Shown: piece by piece, positions 25,185 to 33,603 of the stretch
Layout of the letters: every line of letters starts with the position of its first letter
Position numbering within the stretch: the first letter of the stretch is position 1
Source: Zoogloea sp.
GTDB taxonomy: Bacteria; Pseudomonadota; Gammaproteobacteria; Burkholderiales; Rhodocyclaceae
Assembly: GCF_023150065.1 (NCBI RefSeq)
Contig: NZ_JAKLLN010000006.1
Span: forward strand, 62,001 to 126,000
DNA length: 64,000 bases
Direction of reading: 5' to 3'
Notes under the pieces: generated by a model
The model's input: only the letters and a program-made list of their open reading frames with translations
The model's database searches: none
Told to the model about the DNA's origin: nothing
Translations under genes and position numbers: made by a program

Positions 25185-27098
25185 TCAGCGCAGGATCGGC
25201 ACGCCGCCTTCGCTGCCGCCGAACACCGTCACCCCTTCCTTCACAGTGCCGATCACCCTGATCTCGCCGAGCCTGTCGGCGGGCGTCTTGAGCGGGTTGG
25301 CGGAGAGCACCGTGAGGTCGGCGAGCTTGCCGGTGGCGATGCTGCCCTTGAGCTTTTCCTCGCCGAGCTGGCGGGCGGGCAGCAGGGTGAGGGCCTTGAG
25401 GGCGTCCAGGGGACTGAGCTGCTGGGCCTCGCCCAGCGGGCGTTTGATGGCAGCGGCCTGGGTGGCGAAGGGCGTCGGCTCGATCTGCGAGGCGTCACCA
25501 GCCAGCAGCACCGGCAGGCCCTTGCCCGCGGCGGTGCCTGCAGGGATGAAGCGGGCCGTGCGCTCTTCGCCCAGGGCGTAGTCCTTGAGCGTGGCCAGGG
25601 ACAGGCCCAGGCGGCGTGGCGCCACGGCCAGGCTCACGCCGAGGGTCTTGAGGGTATCGAGCTGATCGTCGCGCAGGGTCTGGCCGCCGGCCAGCAGGGG
25701 GCGGCGGTCCTTGCCCGGGTGTTTGCTGCTGGCCGTCTGCAGGCCGCTGATGAACTGGTCGATGGCGGCGTCGCCATTGGCCTGCACGGCCACCTGCCAG
25801 CCGCCGGCGTAGGCGCGGGAGAACAGCTCGGTCGCCGCCTCGTCGGTGGTGCCCGGGTAGCCGGCAAAGGGGGTGCGCTTGCCCGGGGGCGGCAGCTGGT
25901 AGGGCTGGGTGAGCCAGGCGCTGCGGTCTTCGGCGTTGCCGTCGAGCACGAAGGACACGCCGGCCAGCTTGAGGTGGCCCTTGTAGTACTTGGGCCCGAT
26001 GATCTTGTTGCCCTTCAGGCTGGCGCCGGCGCTGGCCAGGTCGGCATACAGCAGTACGTCGAGCTTGAGGGCACCGGTGTCGGCGGCCTGGGTGTACAGG
26101 GCCAGGTCGTCGGGGGTGGCGCGGGCCTCCACGGCGGTGGTGTAGCCGGCTTGCAGGTAGAGGGTCTGGCCCTGCTGGATCATGGCCTGGCGGTCGTCCC
26201 TGGGCAGTTGCGGCAGGGCGCCGAGCAGGGCAGTGGCGGCGGCGCCCTCGAGCACCCCGTCGGGTTCCTTCGAGCCCGGCCAGCGGCCGATGCTGCCCCC
26301 CGGCGGGTCGATGCTGTCGCGGCCGATGCCGGCCAGCTCCAGGGCCTTGCTGTTGGCCACCAGGTGGCTGCCGGAGTAATGCACCACGATCATCGGGGTG
26401 TCACGGCTCACGCTGTCCAGGTCGGTCCGGCTGGGGCGGCGCTGTTCGCGCAGGTGGGTATCGTCGTAGCCGAAACCGATGATCCAGCCGAAGCGCTTGG
26501 CCAGGTCGCCCCGGCCCCATTCGCGCAGCTCGCGCAGCAGGCCGTTGGTGTCGGTCACCTTGCCCTCGGGGGGCGACTGCACCTGGGCAGCCACCGAGTA
26601 CAGGCCCATGCGGGCCATCTGCCCCCAGCTGTCGATGAAGCCCGGCACCAGGGTCTTGCCGGCCAGGTCCACCACCTCGGTGCCTTCGCTCTTCCAGCGG
26701 GCCAGGATGTCCTTGGCCTTGCCCACGGCGATGATCTTGCTGCCCTTGATGGCCACGGCCTGGGCGGTGGGGCGCTTGTCGTCGAGGGTCAGCACCTCGC
26801 CATTGGTGAAGATGATGTCGGATAGGGGCGGGGGAGGCGGGGCCGGGGGCGGCGCGTTGGGATCGAGGGGTGCGACACCCGTGACGGGAGCGATGGCACC
26901 CGGGGCGGTGGGTGGAGCGGCGACGGGCGCGACCGGAGCCACGGCCGGCGCGGTCACCGGCGGCACCACGGGCTTGAGCGTGGCGGCCGGGGGGGAGATC
27001 GGGCGGATCGGGGCTTGCGTCTGGGCCAGCAGGGCTGGGGCGGCGAGGGCCAGGCCGATGGCGAGGCTCGTGCCGCGGAGAGCGAAGGCAGATTTCAT
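25185..27098 (-). CDS. Exported amidohydrolase-fold (YtcJ-like) protein lacking the metal-binding histidines
   Basis: A 637-residue protein with signal peptide, then about 60 residues of Pro/Ala/Val linker, then an Amidohydrolase_3/YtcJ-like domain (FTNGEVLTLDDKRPTAQAVAIKG, then LVPGFIDS). The residues that should bind the metals are changed: the HxH after PGFIDS is WGQ (about residue 155); the His of the usual VHANGDAAID is Gln (VQANGDAAID, about 437); and the His of the next motif is replaced in LLAGGQTL (about 468). Only the final Asp-type motif is recognisable, in VLLAGDASQIEPTPF. The frame is long and intact with normal codon use, so this is not a decayed gene. It is probably a non-catalytic or differently acting member. 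Start ATG at 27098 has GGAG upstream. Confidence 0.85.
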   Translation of the reverse strand: MKSAFALRGTSLAIGLALAAPALLAQTQAPIRPISPPAATLKPVVPPVTAPAVAPVAPVAAPPTAPGAIAPVTGVAPLDPNAPPPAPPPPPLSDIIFTNGEVLTLDDKRPTAQAVAIKGSKIIAVGKAKDILARWKSEGTEVVDLAGKTLVPGFIDSWGQMARMGLYSVAAQVQSPPEGKVTDTNGLLRELREWGRGDLAKRFGWIIGFGYDDTHLREQRRPSRTDLDSVSRDTPMIVVHYSGSHLVANSKALELAGIGRDSIDPPGGSIGRWPGSKEPDGVLEGAAATALLGALPQLPRDDRQAMIQQGQTLYLQAGYTTAVEARATPDDLALYTQAADTGALKLDVLLYADLASAGASLKGNKIIGPKYYKGHLKLAGVSFVLDGNAEDRSAWLTQPYQLPPPGKRTPFAGYPGTTDEAATELFSRAYAGGWQVAVQANGDAAIDQFISGLQTASSKHPGKDRRPLLAGGQTLRDDQLDTLKTLGVSLAVAPRRLGLSLATLKDYALGEERTARFIPAGTAAGKGLPVLLAGDASQIEPTPFATQAAAIKRPLGEAQQLSPLDALKALTLLPARQLGEEKLKGSIATGKLADLTVLSANPLKTPADRLGEIRVIGTVKEGVTVFGGSEGGVPILR

Positions 27099-27235
27099 GG
27101 GCAGGGCTCCGGATGTCACTGAGGCCGCCGGGCCAATGCCGGCGGCGAATCCGTCGAGCATAGCATCGGCTCCGGCTGGCGCCCGTGAAAGGCTACCTGT
27201 CCTGGGGCGTGAGAATGGGGTAAGGGCTAGGGGAT

Positions 27236-27253
27236 GAAAAGCGCGTTAGCGCT
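27236..27253 (-). terminator. Small terminator overlapping the PEP-CTERM stop codon
   Basis: On the minus strand AAGCGC-TAAC-GCGCTTTT forms a six-pair stem with a short T-run; the loop contains the TAA stop of the PEP-CTERM gene. Confidence 0.45.
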
Positions 27254-27590
27254 TGCGGCGGATCAGCCACAGCAGCCCGATGCCGATGGCCAGCAGCAGC
27301 AGGGCGGAGGGTTCCGGCGCGACGACGGCCGCGGGCTCGTTGGCCAGCGCGGCCGACAGGGGTGTGGTGCGCCCCTGCTCGTCGAGGGCGGTGGGGGTCA
27401 TCAGTGCCTGCAGGTTGTTGTCGGCAGGTGGGGGGCTGATGGGCTCGCTGGCGGCGGACGGCGTGGTGACCGGATTGCTCAGCGCGGCGCCGGTGGCCAC
27501 GGCGGCCCGGGCAGGGGTGGGCAGGGCGAGCGCAGCGACGATCAGCAGCGTGCAGCAGAGGAAGAGTTTGGACAGGGGCGGGGTGCGCAT
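27246..27590 (-). CDS. Small PEP-CTERM sorting-signal protein
   Basis: A 114-residue exported protein: signal peptide (LFLCCTLLIVAALALPTPARA), a low-complexity Ala/Pro/Thr middle, and a C-terminal PEP-CTERM tripartite signal, namely the PEP motif in VVAPEPSALL, a hydrophobic helix (LLAIGIGLLWLI) and a basic tail RRKR. Such proteins are sorted by exosortase (EpsH/XrtA) and are linked to exopolysaccharide and floc formation in Betaproteobacteria; no exosortase lies in the window. The upstream region has a sigma-54-like promoter, which fits known PrsK/PrsR control of this class. The GGAG ahead of the ATG is well placed. Confidence 0.85.
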   Translation of the reverse strand: MRTPPLSKLFLCCTLLIVAALALPTPARAAVATGAALSNPVTTPSAASEPISPPPADNNLQALMTPTALDEQGRTTPLSAALANEPAAVVAPEPSALLLLAIGIGLLWLIRRKR

Positions 27591-27632
27591 CAGTGATTCT
27601 CCGGGGGCACATGCAGCCCCTCAGGCTGATAA

Positions 27633-27648
27633 AGCAAGCTTCCTGCCT
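27633..27648 (-). promoter_or_regulatory. Sigma-54-like promoter of the PEP-CTERM gene
   Basis: On the minus strand AGGCAGGAAGCTTGCT keeps the invariant GG-N10-GC spacing and the TTGCT box of sigma-54 promoters, with two mismatches in the -24 box. It lies 43 bases upstream of the ATG. PEP-CTERM genes with sigma-54 promoters are known from Zoogloea-type bacteria. Confidence 0.55.
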
Positions 27649-27863
27649 GTTTCAGGCTTTCCGCACCTAGCGCGACTCTCCATTTTTTGGCTGTGAATTA
27701 ATTCCTCTTGATGTAAAGAAATCCGACAGGCTGATGCCGGTCTTTATGCCTTCCAGTGCTGTCGTCACGATCCGGGCGGCGAAGGATAAGGTGGCCTGGA
27801 AGGCCCTGCTGTGACTTCCTGTGACGCCAATAGGGGAGCGATCGGTGGGGAGACTTCTGCGCG

Positions 27864-27886
27864 GATGGGCGACTGAAGTCGCCCCT
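27864..27886. repeat. REP-like palindrome, third copy
   Basis: GGGCGACTGAAGTCGCCCCT, preceded by GCGGAT as in the second copy at 25136, is nearly identical to the pair at 25072-25158. It is a dispersed intergenic repeat and lies just past the end of the zinc-ribbon membrane protein gene. Confidence 0.7.
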
Positions 27887-27916
27887 ACCCCTCGCCCCCA
27901 CAAGTCGCTTCCCCTG

Positions 27917-29152
27917 TCAGGATGAACCCGACCCCACATCGCCTGCCGCCGGCTGGCCGCAGTGGTGGCAGAAGCGCGCGTGCCGGTGCATCAGCCCCTG
28001 GCAGCTGGGGCAAGGGCTGAACTGGGCGTAGCCGCAGAAGGGGCAGGCGGACGAATCGGCGGGCAGGTGCTTGCCGCAGCCCTGGCATTCGCCCCGGGCG
28101 ATGCGCCGCTCCAGCAGCTGCTCCCGGGAGAAGAGCTTCTTCTGCAGGACATGGATCACCACCAGCGCGGTGGCGATGACGGCCGCCATCACCAGGTAGT
28201 GCCAGATCGCCACCAGCCGGAAGGCCTCAAGAAACTCGAACAGCGCGGCCAGCAGCCGGTGCGGAATGATCCGATACACCGCCTCGACCAGCTTGAAGAG
28301 GATGGGGATGAAGCTCACCACCAGCAGATGCGCCGACACCAGAGCCTGCAGACCCCGCCCGCCGCGCAGGCTGGCGCTGTTCCAGGCGTAAAAGATCAGG
28401 AACAGCGGCAGCAGGAAGATCAGCTGCATGCCCAGCTGCTTCACCGGAAACCAGAAGTTGAGGCGCTGCAGCTCGTCGCGCAGCTGTTCCCGGTCGGCTT
28501 GCGACGGCTTCTCCAGGGCCGCCCACAGAGCCTGGATGTCGTCGTGGGCGTTGATCGTCTGCGCCAGCGTTGCGGCCTGGGCCTTCAGGCCGTCGAGGGC
28601 GGCCGTGCGGCTGCGGAACTCGGCCCGGCTGGCGTCCACCGCCGTCTGGCCGGGCGCGTCGCCGGCCATGCGCTCCAGCAGCGAGGTGTCGTAGGCGCCC
28701 TTCAGGCGGTCGATGGCGAGCTGCTGGTCGCGCACCTCCCGCTCGACTTTCTGGTGGGTCTCGAAGAGACGCACTAGGGCCTTGTCGGCCTGGATGCGGG
28801 TGATCTGCTCCAGATAGGGTGCGCACAGCGGATGGTATTCGGCCCTGTGCTCGCGGGGCGGGTAAGGGCTGGTGCTGGCGGCCGTCGCCAACGCGGATAG
28901 CTGGCCGAGACGCTTGTCCGCGGTCCACGTCTGGTCGATCACCAGCGCGCGGCAGGTGTGGGGGATGTATTCGTCCGGCGCGGTGAGCTGGCGGGTATGC
29001 GCCGCCAGCCCGTCGAAGATCGACATCAGGATGAACATGTCGAGCAACAGCACAACCACCAGCACCGCCCGGCCCAGGGGCTGGCTGTCCAGGTGGGTGA
29101 GCTGCTGCTTGGTGCGCGCCGCGGCGCGGGTCAGGAACTGTATCAAGCGCAT
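27917..29152 (-). CDS. Membrane protein with coiled coil and C-terminal double zinc ribbon
   Basis: A 411-residue inner-membrane protein. It has one helix near residues 28-48 (AVLVVVLLLDMFILMSIFDG), a long extracytoplasmic helical region with coiled-coil heptads (about residues 110-240), then three or four further helices (LGMQLIFLLPLFLIFYAW, LVSAHLLVVSFIPILFKL, LVMAAVIATALVVIHVL), and a cytoplasmic tail with two CxxC...CxxC zinc ribbons (ECQGC, ACPFC; PCPSC, FCHHC). No enzyme family is recognised. It starts five bases after the radical SAM gene stop, so the two form one operon; a shared role is likely but unknown. Confidence 0.8.
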   Translation of the reverse strand: MRLIQFLTRAAARTKQQLTHLDSQPLGRAVLVVVLLLDMFILMSIFDGLAAHTRQLTAPDEYIPHTCRALVIDQTWTADKRLGQLSALATAASTSPYPPREHRAEYHPLCAPYLEQITRIQADKALVRLFETHQKVEREVRDQQLAIDRLKGAYDTSLLERMAGDAPGQTAVDASRAEFRSRTAALDGLKAQAATLAQTINAHDDIQALWAALEKPSQADREQLRDELQRLNFWFPVKQLGMQLIFLLPLFLIFYAWNSASLRGGRGLQALVSAHLLVVSFIPILFKLVEAVYRIIPHRLLAALFEFLEAFRLVAIWHYLVMAAVIATALVVIHVLQKKLFSREQLLERRIARGECQGCGKHLPADSSACPFCGYAQFSPCPSCQGLMHRHARFCHHCGQPAAGDVGSGSS

Positions 29153-29157
29153 GCTGG

Positions 29158-30054
29158 CTACAACCCCCGCGCCCACTCCGGCCGCAGGTGCGCCCCGCCG
29201 GGGTCCGCGATGGCCTGTCTCACCTGTGTCAGCAGCCTCTCCTTGTCCGCCCCCAGCGTGCCCTTCAGGATCAGAAAGTTGCTGGCGTGATCCGAGCGGA
29301 ACACGGTGCGGCGTAGTTCCAGTTGCGACAGAAAGCGCTCCATCTCACGGAACAGGCCGGCTTGGTCCAGGGGTTCCCATTCGGGAAAGCCGGCGCGGAA
29401 GCGCGCTTCGCCCTGGGGGAAGCTCACCACCAGGGTGGACAGGAACTCGGGCTGGGTGGCGTTGGCGAGGCGGGCGGAGTGGTCGGCGTGCTGGTCGCTG
29501 TGGATCTGCCCGCCCAGCCCGTTGAGGATCATCACCGAGCGGGTGATGCCGGCGTCGCCGAGCTTGTCGAGGGCGGCGTGGGTGCTGTCATGGGTTTCGC
29601 CCTTCTGCACCTTTTTTAGCACCTGGTCGTCGCCGGATTCGGCGCCCAGGTAGGCCATGCGCAGGCCGGCCTCGCGCAGGCTGATGAGCTCGGCCACGGT
29701 CTTCTTCTTGAGGTTGCGGGCCAGGCAGTAGCTGGAGACCCGGTGCACGGCGGGCAGGTGCGTCTTGATGGCCTCCAGGATGGCCAGCAGGCGGCGGGTG
29801 GGCAGCACCAGGGCGTCGCCGTCGGCCAGGAAGATGCGGCGCACCCGGTCGCCGTAGCGCTCGCCCACCTGGCGGATGCTCTCCAGCACCTCGTCCTCGC
29901 TGCGGGCGCGGAAGGCCTTCTGGGGGGCGGTATACATCTCGCAGAAGGTGCAGGCGTTCCAGGAGCAGCCGTCGGTGACGGGCAGGATCAGGGATTCGGC
30001 TTCGGAGGGCGGGCGGAAGACGGGCTCGACGTAGCGGATCAGCGGGGCGTTCAT
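29158..30054 (-). CDS. Radical SAM protein (B12-independent, CX4CX2C type)
   Basis: A 298-residue radical SAM enzyme. The cluster motif is CSWNACTFC (CX4CX2C spacing) at about residues 29-37, followed by EMYTAPQKAFRAR, the pattern of a family of small uncharacterised radical SAM proteins. The SAM-binding region VRRIFLADGDALVL and the later YLGAESGDDQVLKKVQKG and ILNGLGG segments fit the TIM-barrel core. No auxiliary cluster motif is evident. The reaction is unknown. It is the first gene of a two-gene operon with the zinc-ribbon membrane protein. Confidence 0.88.
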   Translation of the reverse strand: MNAPLIRYVEPVFRPPSEAESLILPVTDGCSWNACTFCEMYTAPQKAFRARSEDEVLESIRQVGERYGDRVRRIFLADGDALVLPTRRLLAILEAIKTHLPAVHRVSSYCLARNLKKKTVAELISLREAGLRMAYLGAESGDDQVLKKVQKGETHDSTHAALDKLGDAGITRSVMILNGLGGQIHSDQHADHSARLANATQPEFLSTLVVSFPQGEARFRAGFPEWEPLDQAGLFREMERFLSQLELRRTVFRSDHASNFLILKGTLGADKERLLTQVRQAIADPGGAHLRPEWARGL

Positions 30055-30141
30055 GGCGGGCGGGCTGGGTGAGGCAAGGATGAAAGGCTACCATCCGGGC
30101 GACGGCGCCTGCGCATTGGCGGCGCGCGAGGGAGGAATGGG

Positions 30142-31026
30142 ATGAGTGAATCAACGAGTGGTGCCTGCACGGGTGCCTGTGCCTGCGCGGCGGCCAGCCC
30201 ATCGGTGGCGGCCGGCGTAGCGGCGGGGGAGGCCCGCTTCCGCTCCACCTTCCGGGTGGGCGACATGGATTGCCCGGGCGAGGAGCAGCTGGTGCGCATG
30301 GCCCTGGACGGCCACACCCAGGCCCTGGCCTTCGACCTGATGGCCCGCACCGTGACCGTCTGGCACAGCCTGCCTACGGATGAGATCGAGGTACGCATCG
30401 CCCGCCTGGGAATGGGCGCGGAACGCCTGGTCAGCGGCCCGGCCGGCGCTCTGCCGGCGGCCCCGGCCATTGATGCGGCCGCCGAGCGCCGGGCGTTGAG
30501 CTGGCTGCTGGCCATCAATGCGGTGATGTTCTTGATCGAAGGCCTGGCGGGCTGGTGGGCCGAGTCCTCCGGCCTGCTCGCCGACGGCCTCGACATGTTT
30601 GCCGACGCCGCCGTTTATGGGGTGGCCCTCTACGCCGTGGGGCGCGGTACGGTGCTGCAGTTACGCGCCGCCCATCTGGCGGGCTGGTTGCAGCTGGTCC
30701 TCGGCATCGGCCTGTTCGGCCGGGTGATCCACCATGTGCTGTACGGCTCCGCCACTCTCGCCACCGCCATGATGGGCATTTCCGCCCTGGCCCTGGCCGC
30801 CAATCTCACCTGCATGGCCCTCATCGCCCGCCACCGCAATGGCGGTGCCCATATGAAAGCCAGCTATATCTTTACCGCCAACGACGCCCTGGCCAACGTG
30901 GGCGTCATCGTCGCCGGGCTGCTCGTGGCCTGGCTGGGACACCCCTGGCCGGACTGGGTGATCGGCAGCCTGATCGGGGCGGTGGTGGTGGGTGGGGCGG
31001 TGAAAATCCTGAGGATCAACGCATGA
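30142..31026 (+). CDS. Cation diffusion facilitator-like metal transporter with N-terminal HMA-like domain
   Basis: Inner-membrane transporter of 294 residues. The first 100 residues are a Cys-rich start (GACTGACACA) and a heavy-metal-associated-like domain with MDCPGEE at residues 42-48, where the usual GMxCxxC is reduced to one cysteine. The CDF membrane part follows, with about six helices. The metal-site motif is in GLLADGLDMFADAAVYGV, and the second in YIFTANDALANVGV, equivalent to HxxxD/DxxxD of CDF exporters. It probably exports Zn, Co or similar ions. Its stop overlaps the next gene (ATGA). Confidence 0.87.
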   Translation: MSESTSGACTGACACAAASPSVAAGVAAGEARFRSTFRVGDMDCPGEEQLVRMALDGHTQALAFDLMARTVTVWHSLPTDEIEVRIARLGMGAERLVSGPAGALPAAPAIDAAAERRALSWLLAINAVMFLIEGLAGWWAESSGLLADGLDMFADAAVYGVALYAVGRGTVLQLRAAHLAGWLQLVLGIGLFGRVIHHVLYGSATLATAMMGISALALAANLTCMALIARHRNGGAHMKASYIFTANDALANVGVIVAGLLVAWLGHPWPDWVIGSLIGAVVVGGAVKILRINA

Positions 31027-31418
31027 CGCGTGTTCGATCTGGATGGCTGCTCGTTGAGTGTGCGGTGCTCTTTGGCCCGGCCTTGGGGATATGGCTCCTG
31101 GGACTGTTCTTCCTGCCCGTCATGCTGATTTCCCTCGGGGGGCGCCCGGGAGGCGACTGGGGGCTGGGGCTATGCCTGGTCATCGCGGGAGGATGGGGCG
31201 TGGCATCTGTCGCCAATCTGCTCCGCAATGTCGTCCATGAGCGGCCCTGGCCGGGAACCGGGTTGCAATATATTGGCTTGGCCCTGGGTACGGCAGCCAC
31301 CCTGATCGCCGCGGGCCGGGCAGCGCCCGGGTGGCTGGCTCTCGTGTTCGCCGCCCCGGTGCTGGGCATGGTGCACTTGCTGGTGCTGTCGAGGCGGAAG
31401 GGCGCACCGGGTGGATGA
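31023..31418 (+). CDS. Small four-helix membrane protein of unknown function
   Basis: A 131-residue protein with four hydrophobic segments (AVLFGPALGIWLLGLFFLP, LGLCLVIAGGWGVASV, LQYIGLALGTAATLIAAG, LALVFAAPVLGMVHLLVL). No family is recognised. It overlaps the CDF gene by four bases (ATGA), so it is translationally coupled to it and may be an accessory subunit of the metal transporter, though nothing in the sequence shows that directly. It converges on an MFS gene 21 bases away. Confidence 0.7.
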   Translation: MTRVRSGWLLVECAVLFGPALGIWLLGLFFLPVMLISLGGRPGGDWGLGLCLVIAGGWGVASVANLLRNVVHERPWPGTGLQYIGLALGTAATLIAAGRAAPGWLALVFAAPVLGMVHLLVLSRRKGAPGG

Positions 31419-31439
31419 GCGGTGGTGTCTGCCATCCGC

Positions 31440-32597
31440 TCAGCGCTGCCGCCCAAGGGGCCACCAAAGGGGCGCCAGCGCCGCTAGCCCCAGCAGCGGC
31501 CCGGGCAGCAGTAGCCAGGCGACCTGCTCCTGCAACTGCGGCCACAGGCGGGTACTGAGGGTGATGGACACCATGGTGATGGCGAAGCCGATGGCGTTCT
31601 GGAAGGCGAGGGCGCTGCCGACGATTTCCGGCGGGCAGGCCCGGGCCGACAGGGCCGAGAAGTGGGGCGAGTCGGCCACCACGCTGGCGCCCCACACCAG
31701 CATCACCAGGGCCAGCAGCCATTCGGGGCTGCCCTTGAGGAAGGGGTAGGCGGCACAGCAGCTTGCAGAGATGGCCAGGGCGATGGCGGCTACGCGGGCG
31801 CTGCCGATCTTGCGGCTGGCAAAGCCGCCCAGCACACAGCCGGCGGCGCCGATGCCGATGACGGCGAAGGCCGGGCCGGAGGCCTTGCCCTGGGCGATGG
31901 TGCCGACCAGCAGGGGCACCAGGGTCCAGAAGGCGTAGAGCTCCCACATGTGGCCGAAGTAGCCCAGGGCCGAGGCGCGGAAGCGGGGTTCGGTGTAGGT
32001 GAGCAGTACGCGCCCCAGGCGCAGGGGTGGGGTGCCGGGCTTGCGCACCAGGTGCGGGCCGTCCCCCAGGCGGCTGATGAGGCCGGCGGCGAGCACGGCC
32101 AGGCCGGACGACACCAGCACCGTGGACTGCCAGCCCCAGCCGGTCTCCAGAAAGCGCACGCCGTGGGGCAGGGCGGTGCCCAGGGTGAGCATGCCCACCA
32201 GCCAGGCCAGGGCCGAGCCGGCCTGCTCCGGCACCCAGCTGACCACGAGCTTCATGCCCAGGGGGTAGACCCCGGCCAGGGCCAGACCCACGCCGAAGCG
32301 GAACAGCAGGGCCGAGTCCATGCCACTGGCGAAGAGGGCAAAGCCGGCGTTGGCGGCGGCGCCGAGCAGGGCGCACAAGGCAAAGATACGGCTGGCCGGG
32401 AAGCGGTCGGCCAGGCCGGTGAGGGAGAAACCGAGGGTGCCGAGGATGAAGCCCAGCTGCACGGCGTTGGTGAGCCGGCCCAGATCGGCGGGTACCAGCT
32501 GCCAGGCCCGCATCAGGTCGTCGCCGGCGGCGTTGGCCGAGAACCACAGGGACGTGCCGAAGAGCTGGGCGATGACGATGATCGGCAGAACGGGCAT
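31440..32597 (-). CDS. Major facilitator superfamily transporter
   Basis: A 385-residue MFS protein with about twelve helices. It opens PVLPIIVIAQLFGTSLWFSANA, with the loop 2-3 motif LADRFPASRIFAL and the helix 4-5 segment FGVGLALAGVYPLGMKLV. The GTSLWF opening suggests the cyanate/nitrate-like or YfcJ-like branch of the DHA1 clan, but no substrate can be read. It lies 46 bases downstream of psd on the same strand. Confidence 0.88.
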   Translation of the reverse strand: MPVLPIIVIAQLFGTSLWFSANAAGDDLMRAWQLVPADLGRLTNAVQLGFILGTLGFSLTGLADRFPASRIFALCALLGAAANAGFALFASGMDSALLFRFGVGLALAGVYPLGMKLVVSWVPEQAGSALAWLVGMLTLGTALPHGVRFLETGWGWQSTVLVSSGLAVLAAGLISRLGDGPHLVRKPGTPPLRLGRVLLTYTEPRFRASALGYFGHMWELYAFWTLVPLLVGTIAQGKASGPAFAVIGIGAAGCVLGGFASRKIGSARVAAIALAISASCCAAYPFLKGSPEWLLALVMLVWGASVVADSPHFSALSARACPPEIVGSALAFQNAIGFAITMVSITLSTRLWPQLQEQVAWLLLPGPLLGLAALAPLWWPLGRQR

Positions 32598-32643
32598 GGG
32601 TTCTTCCTCAGGCTTGGAGGCCGTTTGACCCTGCGGGCGAAGG

Positions 32644-33495
32644 CTATACGGCCAGCCGGCCCATGGCTTCGCCCATGCGGATGGCGCGGGCGGGGGCCCA
32701 GTCGGGGGTGAAACCGATGCGTTTCTTGGGGAAGAGCATCACCACGGTGGAGCCGAGCAGGAAACGCCCCATCTCGTCGCCCTTCTTGAGCGTGACCTTG
32801 CCGGGGGCGTAGTCCCATTCGCGGATCTTGCCGGGGCGGGGCGGGTTGATCTGGCCCTGCCACACGGTGGCCATGCTGCCGACGATGGTGGCGCCCACCT
32901 GCACCAGCACAAAGGGGCCGATCTGGTCGTTCTCGAACACGCACACCACCCGTTCGTTGCGGGCGAACAGGCCGGGTACGCCCCGGGCGGTGGTGGGATT
33001 GACCGAGAACAGGGCGCCGGGCACGTAGATCATGCGGGTCAGGCGGCCGTCGCAGGGCATGTGGATGCGGTGATAGTCCCGGGGGCTGAGGTAGAGGGTG
33101 GCGAACTCGCCGTCCTGGAACTGGATGGCCAGGTCCCGGTCGCCGCCCACCAGGGCGTGGGTGGAGTAGTCGTGGCCCTTGGCCTGGAAGATGCGGTCCC
33201 GGTCGATGTGCCCGAACTGGCTGATGGCGCCGTCCACCGGGCAGATGAAGTCGGCATCGGCCAGGGGGCGGGCGTCGGCCTTGAGGGGGCGGGTGAAGAA
33301 ATCGTTGAAGCTGGCGTAGCTGGCGATGTCCGGGTTGGCCGCCTCGGCCATGTTGACCCCGTAGCGCCCGACGAACCAGCGGATCACCGAGGTGGTGAGC
33401 CCGCCAGCCCGCGCACTGGCCAGCTTGCCGGCCAGCATGGTGAGGGCCTGTTTGGGGATCAGATACTGGGGAAGGACGGCGAGGCGGTCGGACAC
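32644..33495 (-). CDS. psd: Phosphatidylserine decarboxylase
   Basis: Inner-membrane-associated enzyme of 283 residues that converts phosphatidylserine to phosphatidylethanolamine. It is made as a proenzyme and cleaved at the LGST motif (FLLGSTVVML, about residues 246-250), where the serine becomes the pyruvoyl cofactor. Other family segments are present: RWFVGRYGVNMAEA, ASFNDFFTRPLKADARPL, VDGAISQFGHI and YLSPRDYHRIHMPCDG. The GTG at 33495 is the likely start: AGGA lies just upstream, and the N-terminus (DRLAVLPQYLIPKQ) matches the E. coli enzyme. Confidence 0.95.
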   Translation of the reverse strand: MSDRLAVLPQYLIPKQALTMLAGKLASARAGGLTTSVIRWFVGRYGVNMAEAANPDIASYASFNDFFTRPLKADARPLADADFICPVDGAISQFGHIDRDRIFQAKGHDYSTHALVGGDRDLAIQFQDGEFATLYLSPRDYHRIHMPCDGRLTRMIYVPGALFSVNPTTARGVPGLFARNERVVCVFENDQIGPFVLVQVGATIVGSMATVWQGQINPPRPGKIREWDYAPGKVTLKKGDEMGRFLLGSTVVMLFPKKRIGFTPDWAPARAIRMGEAMGRLAV

Positions 33496-33603
33496 GGTGG
33501 ATTCCTGGGGAGCGAAGGGCCGGATTATAGCGGGCAGGTTTCCGGTAACTGGTCTGCCGGTGTTCAACGTGAGGCGGTCGAATACACTCGACCATCCCAA
33601 CGC

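Larger units (their letters stand above)
27591..27916. other. Intergenic region of 326 bases
   Basis: It holds the sigma-54-like promoter of the PEP-CTERM gene and one REP-like copy near its right end. The A/T-rich stretch around 27680-27730 shows no gene with coding character. No RNA gene or second promoter could be recognised with confidence. Confidence 0.6.

Noticed and set aside
27667-27939. A 90-codon minus-strand frame in the gap right of the PEP-CTERM gene
   Set aside because: It crosses a REP-like palindrome, has no recognisable domain and no convincing ribosome site.
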